Origin: Mesorhizobium sp. WSM3860
GTDB lineage: Bacteria > Pseudomonadota > Alphaproteobacteria > Rhizobiales > Rhizobiaceae
Length of the DNA stretch: 64,000 bases
Direction: 5' to 3'
Assembly (NCBI RefSeq): GCF_002294995.1
Contig: NZ_NSGF01000006.1
Coordinates: forward strand, 62,001 to 126,000
Shown here: positions 23,862 through 32,041 of the stretch, piece by piece
How positions within the stretch are numbered: position 1 is the first letter of the stretch
How the letters are laid out: each line of letters opens with the position of its first letter
The notes under the pieces: generated by a model
The model's input: only the letters and a program-made list of their open reading frames with translations
What the model was told of the DNA's origin: nothing
The model's database searches: none
Program-made: the position numbers and the translations under genes

Positions 23862-25439
23862 TCAAAAATCGGTCGGCGCGCCGCCTTCGGCGCGGCGCTT
23901 CTCGACAAAGTCGTTGAGCTCCTCGCGGATGGCCGGGTCCATATAGGGCTCTTCGTATGCCGCGAGGCGCTCCTTCCAGACCTTGTTGGTCCGTTCCAGC
24001 GCAGTCGGCGAGCCCGCCTCGGTCCAGGTCTCGAAATTGCGCCAGTCGGAGACGATCGGCGAGTAGAAGGCGTTCTTGTAACGCTCCTGCGTGTGCTGCG
24101 TGCCGAAGAAATGGCCGCCCGGGCCGACCGACTGGATGGCGCCGAAGCCGAGCGCGTCTTCCGAGAGATCAAGCGGGGTGAGAAATTCGGCCACCATCTG
24201 CAACAGGTCGATGTCGAGGATGGTCTTTTCGTAGGAGCAGCGCAGGCCGCCTTCCAGCCAGCCGGCGCCGTGCATCATCAGGTTGCCGCCGCCCTGGATG
24301 GCGCCCCAGAGCGAAAAGACGCTTTCATAGGCGGCCTGCGCGTCGACCGTGTTGGCGGCGCAGGTGTTGGAGGTGCGGTAGGGGATATTGTAACGGCGGG
24401 CGAGTTGGCCGCCGGCGAGCTGCGCCTTCATGTATTCCGGGGTGCCGAAGGCCGGTGCGCCCGACTTCATGTCGACGTTGGAGGTGAAGCCGCCATAGCC
24501 GACCGGCGCGCCTTTCTTCACCATCTGGGCAAAGGCGATGCCGGAGAGCGCCTCGGCATTCTGCTGCACCAGCGCGCCGGCGATGGTGACGGGCGCCATG
24601 GCGCCGGATAGCGTGAACGGCGTGACGATCACCGCCTGGCCCATGCTGGCCATCTGGATAATGCCTTCCATCATCGGTACGTCGAGCTTGAGCGGCGAAT
24701 TGGTGTTGATGATGGTGAAGACGGACGGCTCTTCCATCAGCTGCTCGCGGCTGATGCCGCGCGCGATGCGGGCGATCTCGATGCCGTCGACATTGCGTTC
24801 CTTGCCGAGCGAATAGATGTGGAAGACTTTGTCGGTCAGCGTGGCGAGGTCGCGGATGCATTCGAGATGCCGGACCGAGGGATGGATATCGATCGGCTCG
24901 ACCGGATAGCCGCCGGTGCACTGCAGGATGTTGTGCATCTGCGCCAGGCGCAGGAAATTGCGATAGTCGACCTGGTTGCCGGGGCGGCGGCCGCGGTCGA
25001 GGTCGGAGCAATTGGGCGCCGAGGCCATCATAGACAGGATGACGTTGTTGCCGCCAAAGCGCAGATTGTGCGCCGGGTTGCGGGCGTGCAGCGTGAACTC
25101 CGGCGGACAGTGCGCGATGAGCTCGAGGATCATGTCGCTGTCGAAGCGAACGCGCTCGCTGCCTTCGCGAACGTCGGCGTCATGCGCCTTCATGATGCGG
25201 CGGGCTTCTTCATGCAGAACGTCGACGCCGATTTCCTTCAAAACGCGCAGCGAGGCGAGGTGGATCGATTCCAGTTCGTCGTCGGAAACCAGTCTGGTGG
25301 GCACCAGCGGGTTCTTCAGCTGCCGGAACGGCGGCTGCTCGAAGGCTGCCGATCCACCGGCGCGTTTGCCCGCACGGCCGCCGCGGCGGGCGCGATCGGT
25401 TGCCAATGCCGGTTCGGCGGGCTGAAGGGCGGCGGTCAT
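23862..25439 (-). CDS. MttB-superfamily methyltransferase 2 (non-pyrrolysine)
   Basis: A 525-residue paralogue of the enzyme at 7105-8679. Shared blocks are FxLHARNPxxxxxxGG, TxxINxNSPxxxD, VTPFxLxGAMxPVTxAG and AGWLEGGLxxxYEK. No in-frame amber codon interrupts it. The first 35 residues are an Arg/Gly-rich tail (RARRGGRAGKRAGGS). It heads a minus-strand string with DUF559, DMGDH-like, GT39 and DddP-like genes. No second corrinoid gene accompanies it, so it likely shares the corrinoid protein at 6126-6824 or one elsewhere. A different substrate from copy 1 is likely given the divergence. Confidence 0.87.
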   Translation of the reverse strand: MTAALQPAEPALATDRARRGGRAGKRAGGSAAFEQPPFRQLKNPLVPTRLVSDDELESIHLASLRVLKEIGVDVLHEEARRIMKAHDADVREGSERVRFDSDMILELIAHCPPEFTLHARNPAHNLRFGGNNVILSMMASAPNCSDLDRGRRPGNQVDYRNFLRLAQMHNILQCTGGYPVEPIDIHPSVRHLECIRDLATLTDKVFHIYSLGKERNVDGIEIARIARGISREQLMEEPSVFTIINTNSPLKLDVPMMEGIIQMASMGQAVIVTPFTLSGAMAPVTIAGALVQQNAEALSGIAFAQMVKKGAPVGYGGFTSNVDMKSGAPAFGTPEYMKAQLAGGQLARRYNIPYRTSNTCAANTVDAQAAYESVFSLWGAIQGGGNLMMHGAGWLEGGLRCSYEKTILDIDLLQMVAEFLTPLDLSEDALGFGAIQSVGPGGHFFGTQHTQERYKNAFYSPIVSDWRNFETWTEAGSPTALERTNKVWKERLAAYEEPYMDPAIREELNDFVEKRRAEGGAPTDF

Positions 25440-25769
25440 GAAGGCCTCGTGAGGATGCGAAATTGGCCGGCATAATGGACCGGCGGCAATGCTGCCGGTA
25501 AGGAGGCGGCGACCACTAGGGCGAGGGAAGCGACATGACGGAAGGGCAGATCGGCCCGCCGAATTTCCGCCGCCAATGCATTCCCTGCCCGCGCTCCCAA
25601 GCGAGGCGGGGGCGAAGCGCCGTCTCCGACGGGATTACCGCTTCCCCGGAATGCGCAGCGATTGCGCCGGCGTTCCTGACAAGCATTGGCTGGAACATGC
25701 GCCCTTGCCGCCAGTTGGCCCTTACGGCTGTCGCCGGCAGCGGCTAAGCCTCCGTTGAATGGAGCAGGA
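25440..25769. other. 330-bp divergent intergenic region, mttB2 / MFS
   Basis: No gene is supported here. It must contain the mttB2 promoter (minus) and the MFS promoter (plus); a GGAG box precedes the MFS start. I see no copy of the 22-bp palindrome and no terminator. Confidence 0.5.
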
Positions 25770-26933
25770 ATGATGGCTCTGGCGAAATCAGAGACCGGCG
25801 AGACGGTGCAGTGGGCCGCGATTACCGGCGTGATCGCGACCGTGTCGGTGTTCGCCATCGCGCAGGGGCTTTCCTATCCGCTGCTGAGCTTCATTCTGCA
25901 GCGTCAGGGCGTGTCGCCGGCGGTGATCGGCCTGTCGGCCGCGATGACGCCGGTCGGCTTCATCCTGTCCTCGCCGCTGATCCCGGGACTGGCGCGCCGG
26001 TTCGGAGCAGGGCGCACGGCGCTCACCTGCGCTGGGCTCTCGGCGTTGGTGCTGGCGCTGATCGGCTGGACGCAGGACGTCTATTTGTGGTTTCCACTGC
26101 GCTTCCTGGTCGGCGTGGTCACCAATCCGCTTTATGTGCTCAGCGAAATCTGGGTGATCGCGCTGGCGCCGCCGTCGCGGCGCGGGCGCGTTATGGGCAT
26201 CTATTCGACCATCATTTCGGCTGGGTTCGCAGCCGGGCCGCTTTGCCTGCTTGCGGTCGGCACTGAAGGCTGGCCGCCATTCCTGGTCGGCATCTTTGCT
26301 TTTCTGTTCTGCGGCGCCTGCCTTGCGGTCGTGGTGAAGCGCCTGCCCAAAGTCGACGAGGCAGGCGAAAAAGTTTCGGTGCTGGGCTTCATGCCGCTCG
26401 CCTGGCTGCTCCTGTCGGCGGTCGTCGCTGCCGCCGGTTTCGAGCAGTCGGTGCTGGCGCTGCTTCCCGTCTATGGCACCCACTTCGGCATTCCCGAGAC
26501 GCGCATGTCGGCGCTGCTGTCGACGATGATCGCCGGCAACATCGCCATGCAGGTGCCGCTCGGCCTGCTCGCCGAAAGATTGACGGCGCGCCTCGTGCGA
26601 TTCGGCTGTGTCTCGGTGACGGTTCTTGGCTGCGCGCTGCTGCCCGCCCTCATCGAGACGCCGCTGATCTGGCCTTGCGTCTTCATCTGGGGCGCGGTGT
26701 CCTACGGGATCTACACGATGTCGATCATCGAGCTCGGCGAGCGTTTTACGGGCTCGGCGCTGGTCGCGGGCAACGCGGCCTTCTCCTTGATGTGGGGCGT
26801 CGGTGGCATCCTCGTGCCGCCGCTGACCGGCGGCATCATGGACCTGATCGGCGCCGCGGGGCTTCCGGTGACGCTCGGCACGATCTGCGCGGCGCTGGCC
26901 ATAGTCACCGTTATTCGACGGCGGGTGGTGTAG
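25770..26933 (+). CDS. MFS transporter (YcaD/CynX-like)
   Basis: About 387 residues from adjacent ATGs at 25770 and 25773, with GGAG 5-8 nt upstream; the frame reaches back to 25686 without coding character. Twelve hydrophobic helices are visible. The loop after helix 2 carries the ARRFGAGR form of the MFS basic motif, and SRRGRVMGIYS lies in the central region. It is divergent from mttB2, so it could move a pathway substrate or product; the substrate is not evident. Confidence 0.8.
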   Translation: MMALAKSETGETVQWAAITGVIATVSVFAIAQGLSYPLLSFILQRQGVSPAVIGLSAAMTPVGFILSSPLIPGLARRFGAGRTALTCAGLSALVLALIGWTQDVYLWFPLRFLVGVVTNPLYVLSEIWVIALAPPSRRGRVMGIYSTIISAGFAAGPLCLLAVGTEGWPPFLVGIFAFLFCGACLAVVVKRLPKVDEAGEKVSVLGFMPLAWLLLSAVVAAAGFEQSVLALLPVYGTHFGIPETRMSALLSTMIAGNIAMQVPLGLLAERLTARLVRFGCVSVTVLGCALLPALIETPLIWPCVFIWGAVSYGIYTMSIIELGERFTGSALVAGNAAFSLMWGVGGILVPPLTGGIMDLIGAAGLPVTLGTICAALAIVTVIRRRVV

Positions 26934-27022
26934 AGCGGGTTGGCTGAGCGCAGGCAGCGCTGCTCTTGAATGTTGGCGCGGCGAACGCGATGTAGGCGGG
27001 GCCGCCAGACCCGGAGACCCGC

Positions 27023-29092
27023 ATGACCAGCCCGATGACCCAAACCCAGCCTGAATTGCCGCTGGAGGATCCGTTCCTCTGGCTGGAGGACCGTAACAGC
27101 AAGGAAGCGCTCGACTGGGTTCATCGCCAGAATGCGACAACTGTCGCCGAACTGCAGGGCGATCCATCCTATCAGGTGGCATTCGAGACCGCGCTCGACC
27201 TGATGACGGCCGAGGACAATATCGCGGTCGGGTCGGCGCTCGCCGGTTACGTCTACAATTTTTGGCAGGACAAGACCAACGCGTTGGGCTTGTGGCGCCG
27301 CACGACGCTGGCCTCCTACAAGACCGACAAGCCGGAATGGGAAACGATCATCGATTTCGATCAGCTCTCGGCCAAGGAAGGCGTGAAATGGGTGTTCGGC
27401 GGCGCCAGCCGGCTCTATCCCGATTTCGACCGCTGCCTGCTTTTCATGTCGCCGGATGGCGGCGACGCCAGTGAGATGCGCGAGTTCGACATTTCGACGA
27501 AAACCTTCGTCGAGGACGGGTTTCGGGCACCGGCTTCGAAGTCGGGCTTTTCCTGGTTGGACAGGGACACGGTGATCGTCTCGGCGGCCTTTGAGGAAGA
27601 GGACAAAACTCAGTCAGGCTATCCGCGGGTGATCAAGCTCTGGCGGCGCGGCACGAGGCTGGAGGAGGCAACGCCGATCTTCGAGGGCGAAAAGCATCAT
27701 CTCGCGGTCGGCGGCGGCGTGGAGTTCGATGGCGACAAGAGACATTTCATGCTCGGCAAGACTATCGACTTCTTCACCTCGCACAGTTTTCTCCGGCTGG
27801 CTTCGGGCGAAAACCGGCGCATTCCGCTGCCCGACGACGCGACCGACACGGCGATCTTCAAGGGACAGCTCGTCTTTGGCGTCCGCAGTCCTTGGACGGC
27901 GCTGGACGGCACGCGCTGCCTGCCGGATGGGCTGTATTCCGTGGATTTCAATCGCTGGATTGAAACCGGTTCGTTCGAACCGGTCGAGACGCTGCTCAAA
28001 CCGGAGCACCGCGTATCCGTCGCCGGCCTCGCCCGGACGCAGGACCGGCTGTTCATCAACCTGATGGACAATGTCCGCGGCAAGGTCGTCGTTTGCGATT
28101 ATGTCGGCGATGGCTGGTCTCTGAAGCCGGTCGGCCTGCCCGACAACGGCAATGTCGGCATCAGCCATGCCGAGCATTTCGGCTCCAGCGTCTCCTTTTC
28201 CTTCACCGATTTCCTGACGCCGAGCTCGATCATTTGGTCGGACGACAATGGCGATACGCTTCAAACCGTGAAATCGCAGCCGGCGCGCTTCGATGCATCG
28301 CCCTATGTTTCGGAGCAGTTCGAGGCGCGGTCCAGGGACGGCACGATGATCCCGTATTTCGTCGTGAGGCGGCGCGACCAGACGGGACCGGTGCCGGCGC
28401 TGCTCTATGGCTATGGCGGCTTCGAAGTGCCGCTCCTGCCCGGCTATGCCGGCATCCGCGGCAGGCTGTGGCTGGAGAAGGGCAATGCCTATGTGCAGGC
28501 CAATATCCGCGGCGGCGGCGAGTTCGGCCCGGCGTGGCATCAGGCGGCACTCAAGGGCAAGCGCCAGAAAGCGTTCGATGATTTCGCCGCGGTCGCCGAG
28601 GATGTGGTCAGGCGCGGCATCACCACGGCGGCACAACTCGGCATCCAGGGCGGCTCGAATGGCGGCCTGCTTACCGGCGTCTCGCTGACGCAACGGCCGG
28701 AGCTGTTCGGCGCCGTCATCATCGACGTGCCGCTGCTCGACATGCTGCGCTACACCGAGCTGCCGCCCGGCGCCTCCTGGATGGCGGAATATGGCGACCC
28801 CTCGAAGCCGGAGGAGGCGGCATGGCTCGCCGCCTATTCGCCCTATCAGCGTGTGGCGACTGGTGCAGCTTATCCGCCGGTGCTGTTGATGACCTCGACC
28901 GCGGACGACCGCGTCCATCCTGGGCATGCCCGCAAGATGGCGGCGCGGCTGCAAGGTGCTGGTCACGGCAAAACGCTGTTCTTCGAAGAGACCGAAGGCG
29001 GCCATGGCGGGCGCGGCGATCGCCGGCCCCAGGCCGCGCAAACGGCGATGCGCTACGTCTTTCTGCAGCGGGTGCTCGGCAGCGCAGCCTGA
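27023..29092 (+). CDS. Prolyl oligopeptidase family (S9A) serine peptidase
   Basis: A 689-residue two-domain enzyme: an N-terminal seven-bladed propeller (about 75-400) that limits access, and an alpha/beta-hydrolase domain. The nucleophile is S545 in GGSNGG; the acid is in STADDRVHPGH and the His in EGGHGG. YGYGGFEVP and NIRGGGEFG are S9 hallmarks. It has no signal peptide, so it is cytoplasmic and cuts short peptides after proline. It follows the MFS gene by 89 bp. Confidence 0.9.
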   Translation: MTSPMTQTQPELPLEDPFLWLEDRNSKEALDWVHRQNATTVAELQGDPSYQVAFETALDLMTAEDNIAVGSALAGYVYNFWQDKTNALGLWRRTTLASYKTDKPEWETIIDFDQLSAKEGVKWVFGGASRLYPDFDRCLLFMSPDGGDASEMREFDISTKTFVEDGFRAPASKSGFSWLDRDTVIVSAAFEEEDKTQSGYPRVIKLWRRGTRLEEATPIFEGEKHHLAVGGGVEFDGDKRHFMLGKTIDFFTSHSFLRLASGENRRIPLPDDATDTAIFKGQLVFGVRSPWTALDGTRCLPDGLYSVDFNRWIETGSFEPVETLLKPEHRVSVAGLARTQDRLFINLMDNVRGKVVVCDYVGDGWSLKPVGLPDNGNVGISHAEHFGSSVSFSFTDFLTPSSIIWSDDNGDTLQTVKSQPARFDASPYVSEQFEARSRDGTMIPYFVVRRRDQTGPVPALLYGYGGFEVPLLPGYAGIRGRLWLEKGNAYVQANIRGGGEFGPAWHQAALKGKRQKAFDDFAAVAEDVVRRGITTAAQLGIQGGSNGGLLTGVSLTQRPELFGAVIIDVPLLDMLRYTELPPGASWMAEYGDPSKPEEAAWLAAYSPYQRVATGAAYPPVLLMTSTADDRVHPGHARKMAARLQGAGHGKTLFFEETEGGHGGRGDRRPQAAQTAMRYVFLQRVLGSAA

Positions 29093-29311
29093 CCGGAACG
29101 GCTTGTATTTTGGGCCTCAGGCGGCATAAGCTGCCGCCATGGTCAGCATCAGCACATCAGGCGCCTTCGGGGTTGCGGTGACGCCGTCACCGCGAACGCT
29201 GCGCGCTGAGCTTTTGCGGCTGTGCGCCCGCGTCGGCTATTCGCCGCCCCGTTTCCTCTGACGAATCCGCCCCGGCCGCTGCCGGATTGATTCAAGAGGA
29301 AAGAAAAACCC

Positions 29312-30691
29312 ATGACCTATCAGAACTATTCGCTGAAGCAGCTTCAGCAGATCGATGCCGCGCATCACCTCCATCCCTTCACCGACCATAAGGAACTGCG
29401 TGAAGCGGGCTCTTGCATCATCACCCACGCCAAGGGGCCGTTCATCTATGATTCCGATGGAACGGAAATCCTCGACGGCATGGCGGGCCTCTGGTGCGTC
29501 AATGTCGGCTACGGCCGCGACGAACTTGCGGAGGCCGCCTACGCCCAGCTGAAGGAGCTGCCCTACTACAACTCCTTCTTCAAGTGTTCGACGCCTACAC
29601 CAGTGCTGTTGTCGCAGAAGCTGGCGGAACTGGCTCCGGAGCATGTCGGTCAGGTCTTCTACGGTTCATCCGGCTCCGAGGCCAACGACACAGCGCTGCG
29701 GCTCGTGCGCCACTATTGGGCGCTCGAGGGCAAGCCTGAGAAGAACCGCGTCATCTCGCGCAAGATGGCCTATCACGGCTCGACGATCGCCGGCACTTCG
29801 CTCGGCGGCATGGAGCCGATGCACAAGCAGCTCGGCGGCCCGGTGCCGAACATCGTCCATGTGATGATGCCCTATGCCTATGAGCTCGCGCTGCCCGGCG
29901 AAAGCGACCATGATTTCGGCATCCGCGCGGCCAAGGCGGTGGAGGACGCCATCCTGGAAGTCGGCGCCGACAAAGTCGCCGCCTTTATCGGCGAGCCGGT
30001 AATGGGCGCCGGCGGTGTGAAAATCCCGCCGATGAGCTACTGGCCGGAGGTGCAGCGCATCTGCCGCAAATACGACGTGCTCTTGATGCTCGATGAGGTG
30101 ATCACCGGCTATGGCCGCACCGGCGAGTGGTTCGCGGCCCAGACCTTCGACGTGGAACCCGACACCATCACCACCGCCAAGGCGCTGACCTCCGGGTACC
30201 AGCCGCTGTCGGCGCTGCTGGTCGGCGATCGCATCAGCAGGACGCTGGTCGAGAAGGGCGGCGAATTCTATCACGGCTACACCTATTCCGGTCACCCGGT
30301 CGCGTGCGCGGTGGCGCTGAAGAATCTCGAGATCATCGAACGGGAGGGTCTGGTCGAGCGCGTCAAAACCGACACCGGTCCCTATTTCGCGCAGGCGCTG
30401 CAGGAACGCATCGCCGGCCACAGGCTGGTCGGCGAGGTGCGCTCGATCGGCCTGATGGGTGCGATCGAGATCGTCAAGGACAAGGCGACCAAGGAACGAT
30501 ACCTGCCGTCGGGAAGTGCGGCCGTCGTCGTGCGCGACCACGCGATCGCGCAGGGCATGATGCTGCGCGCCACAGGCGATACGATGATTCTGTCGCCGCC
30601 GCTGATCTGGACGCGCGAGACCATCGACATGGCCTGCGAGCGTATCGCCAAGGCGCTCGACCTTGCCGAGGCGGATTTGCGGAAGCGCTGA
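29312..30691 (+). CDS. Class III aminotransferase (omega-amino acid / putrescine:pyruvate type)
   Basis: A 459-residue PLP enzyme. The PLP lysine is K290 in TTAKALTSGYQP; other hallmarks are GSSGSEAND, YHGSTIAGTSLGG, DEVITGYGRTG and YTYSGHPVACA. A strong GAGGAAAG ribosome site precedes ATG 29312. The family uses pyruvate as acceptor for terminal amino groups of putrescine, beta-alanine, GABA or similar. No neighbour decides the substrate; a GabD-like dehydrogenase lies at 55068. Confidence 0.87.
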   Translation: MTYQNYSLKQLQQIDAAHHLHPFTDHKELREAGSCIITHAKGPFIYDSDGTEILDGMAGLWCVNVGYGRDELAEAAYAQLKELPYYNSFFKCSTPTPVLLSQKLAELAPEHVGQVFYGSSGSEANDTALRLVRHYWALEGKPEKNRVISRKMAYHGSTIAGTSLGGMEPMHKQLGGPVPNIVHVMMPYAYELALPGESDHDFGIRAAKAVEDAILEVGADKVAAFIGEPVMGAGGVKIPPMSYWPEVQRICRKYDVLLMLDEVITGYGRTGEWFAAQTFDVEPDTITTAKALTSGYQPLSALLVGDRISRTLVEKGGEFYHGYTYSGHPVACAVALKNLEIIEREGLVERVKTDTGPYFAQALQERIAGHRLVGEVRSIGLMGAIEIVKDKATKERYLPSGSAAVVVRDHAIAQGMMLRATGDTMILSPPLIWTRETIDMACERIAKALDLAEADLRKR

Positions 30692-31012
30692 CAATAACAC
30701 AGCCGGGCGCCCTTCCTGGAGGGTGCCCGGCGATCCGAATCTGCGGCGAAGCCGTCCCAAACGCAAAAACCGCGCCCCAGAAGGGAACGCGGCTTTGCCA
30801 AATACGCATGGCGCTTCGCTACGAGAGACTTGCGAAACTTACGGGCTCCGGTACGCGAGACCTGATCCGGAGCGCCGGGCGGTTGCGATGTCCGCCTCGC
30901 AGTCCGTTTTAAAGACACATCGTTACCGGTGAGTTAGCGAGACCTTAAGCAAATCTAAATTTGCCGGATTTCTGTCGAAAAAATCCGCTAATAACCCTTT
31001 TCAAGCAGCTGT
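30692..31012. other. 321-bp convergent intergenic region
   Basis: No gene is supported. It contains an 11-bp stem hairpin (30702-30731, no T-run) just after the aminotransferase and a minus-strand GGATTT/AAATCC hairpin near 30965-30990 after the 3-hydroxyisobutyrate dehydrogenase. A GCAAAT/ATTTGC dyad lies at 30949-30964. Confidence 0.5.
30702..30731 (+). terminator. Hairpin downstream of the aminotransferase (probable terminator)
   Basis: GCCGGGCGCCC, an 8-nt loop, GGGTGCCCGGC: an 11-bp GC-rich stem with one G-T wobble, 10 bp after the stop. It lacks a T-run, so it may be an attenuating or mRNA-stabilising hairpin. Confidence 0.5.
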
Positions 31013-31897
31013 TTAGGTTTGATCTCCGCGCAGGAAATTTATGATGCCGGAAAAGTCGGCGCCTGCGTTCCCCTGCGCATTGAACAGCGCGTAGAGCTGC
31101 GTCGCCTCCGCGCCCAGAGGCGTCACGGCGCCGGCACTTTGCGCGGCTTCCTGCGACAATTTCAGGTCCTTGAGCATGAGCGCGGCGGCAAAGCCCGGCT
31201 TGTAGTCGCGGTTGGCGGGCGATGCCGGAACAGGGCCGGGCACCGGGCAGTAAGTGGTCAGTGACCAGCACTGGCCGGAGGAGGTGGAGGCGACGTCGAA
31301 GAGCGCCTGGTGCGACAGGCCGAGTTTCTCGGCGAGCACAAAGGCTTCGGCGACGCCGATCATCGAGATGCCGAGAATCATATTGTTGCAGATCTTGGCT
31401 GCCTGGCCGGCGCCGTCACCGCCGCAATGAACGATGCGGCCGGCCATCGGCTTCAGGATCGGCTCGGCAGCGGCGAATGCTGCGTCGGACCCGCCGGCCA
31501 TGAAGGTGAGCGTGCCGGCGGTGGCGCCGCCGGTGCCGCCGGACACAGGCGCGTCGATCGAAGGCAAGCCGTGCCTGGCTGCAATCGCGTGGGCCTTGCG
31601 CGCCGATTCGACGTCGATGGTCGAGGAATCGATGAACAGCGCCCCTTTTTTGGCATTCGAGGTGATGTCCTCGTAGACCGACAGCACATGCTTGCCGGCG
31701 GGAAGCATGGTGATGACGACATCTGCGTCCTTCACCGCGGCGACGGCATTGGCCATGACGGTGACGCCATGCTCTTTTGCGATGGTGAGGTTCTCCGGCA
31801 CGAGGTCGAAGCCCAACACCTGGTGCCCTGCCTTGACCAGGTTGGCGGCCATCGGGTTGCCCATATTGCCGAGGCCGATGAAGGCGATGGTGGTCAT
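31013..31897 (-). CDS. mmsB: 3-hydroxyisobutyrate dehydrogenase
   Basis: A 294-residue beta-hydroxyacid dehydrogenase: FIGLGNMG (6-13) binds NAD(P), DAPVSGG (115-121) binds the substrate and K168 in AAKICNN is catalytic. It oxidises 3-hydroxyisobutyrate to methylmalonate semialdehyde in valine breakdown. The acyl-CoA dehydrogenase upstream on the same strand belongs to the same route, separated by a heptamer repeat tract. Related enzymes also take 3-hydroxypropionate, which is relevant to the DMSP-lyase-like gene nearby. Confidence 0.88.
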   Translation of the reverse strand: MTTIAFIGLGNMGNPMAANLVKAGHQVLGFDLVPENLTIAKEHGVTVMANAVAAVKDADVVITMLPAGKHVLSVYEDITSNAKKGALFIDSSTIDVESARKAHAIAARHGLPSIDAPVSGGTGGATAGTLTFMAGGSDAAFAAAEPILKPMAGRIVHCGGDGAGQAAKICNNMILGISMIGVAEAFVLAEKLGLSHQALFDVASTSSGQCWSLTTYCPVPGPVPASPANRDYKPGFAAALMLKDLKLSQEAAQSAGAVTPLGAEATQLYALFNAQGNAGADFSGIINFLRGDQT

Positions 31898-31912
31898 GGT
31901 GGCGCTCCGTGT

Positions 31913-32036
31913 GGTGAATGGTGAATGGTCAGTAGTAAATAGTAAGTAGTAAGTAGGAAGTAGTAATAGTAAGTAGTGTCGCTTATATCACCATTCACCA
32001 TTCACCATTCACCATTCATTACTCACTACTCACTAG
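31913..32036. repeat. Heptamer tandem-repeat tract with inverted arms
   Basis: Left arm 31913-31978: 7-bp units GGTGAAT x2, then GGTCAGT, AGTAAAT, AGTAAGT and variants. Right arm 31989-32036: CACCATT x4, then CATTACT, CACTACT, CACTAG. The arms are inverted relative to each other (GGTGAAT versus ATTCACC), so the tract can fold into a long hairpin. It fills the gap between the acyl-CoA dehydrogenase stop and the mmsB start and must be transcribed if they are one operon. Confidence 0.9.
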
Positions 32037-32041
32037 TTTCT

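Noticed and set aside
23698..23865. N-terminal 56 residues of the longest DUF559 frame
   Set aside because: They translate the palindromic repeat and have no counterpart in the DUF559 domain.
29139..29261. 40-codon ORF between the peptidase and aminotransferase
   Set aside because: ATG-started but without a ribosome site or recognisable motif; too little support.
31913..32036. CRISPR array
   Set aside because: The 7-bp units are contiguous with no spacers and no cas genes are present.
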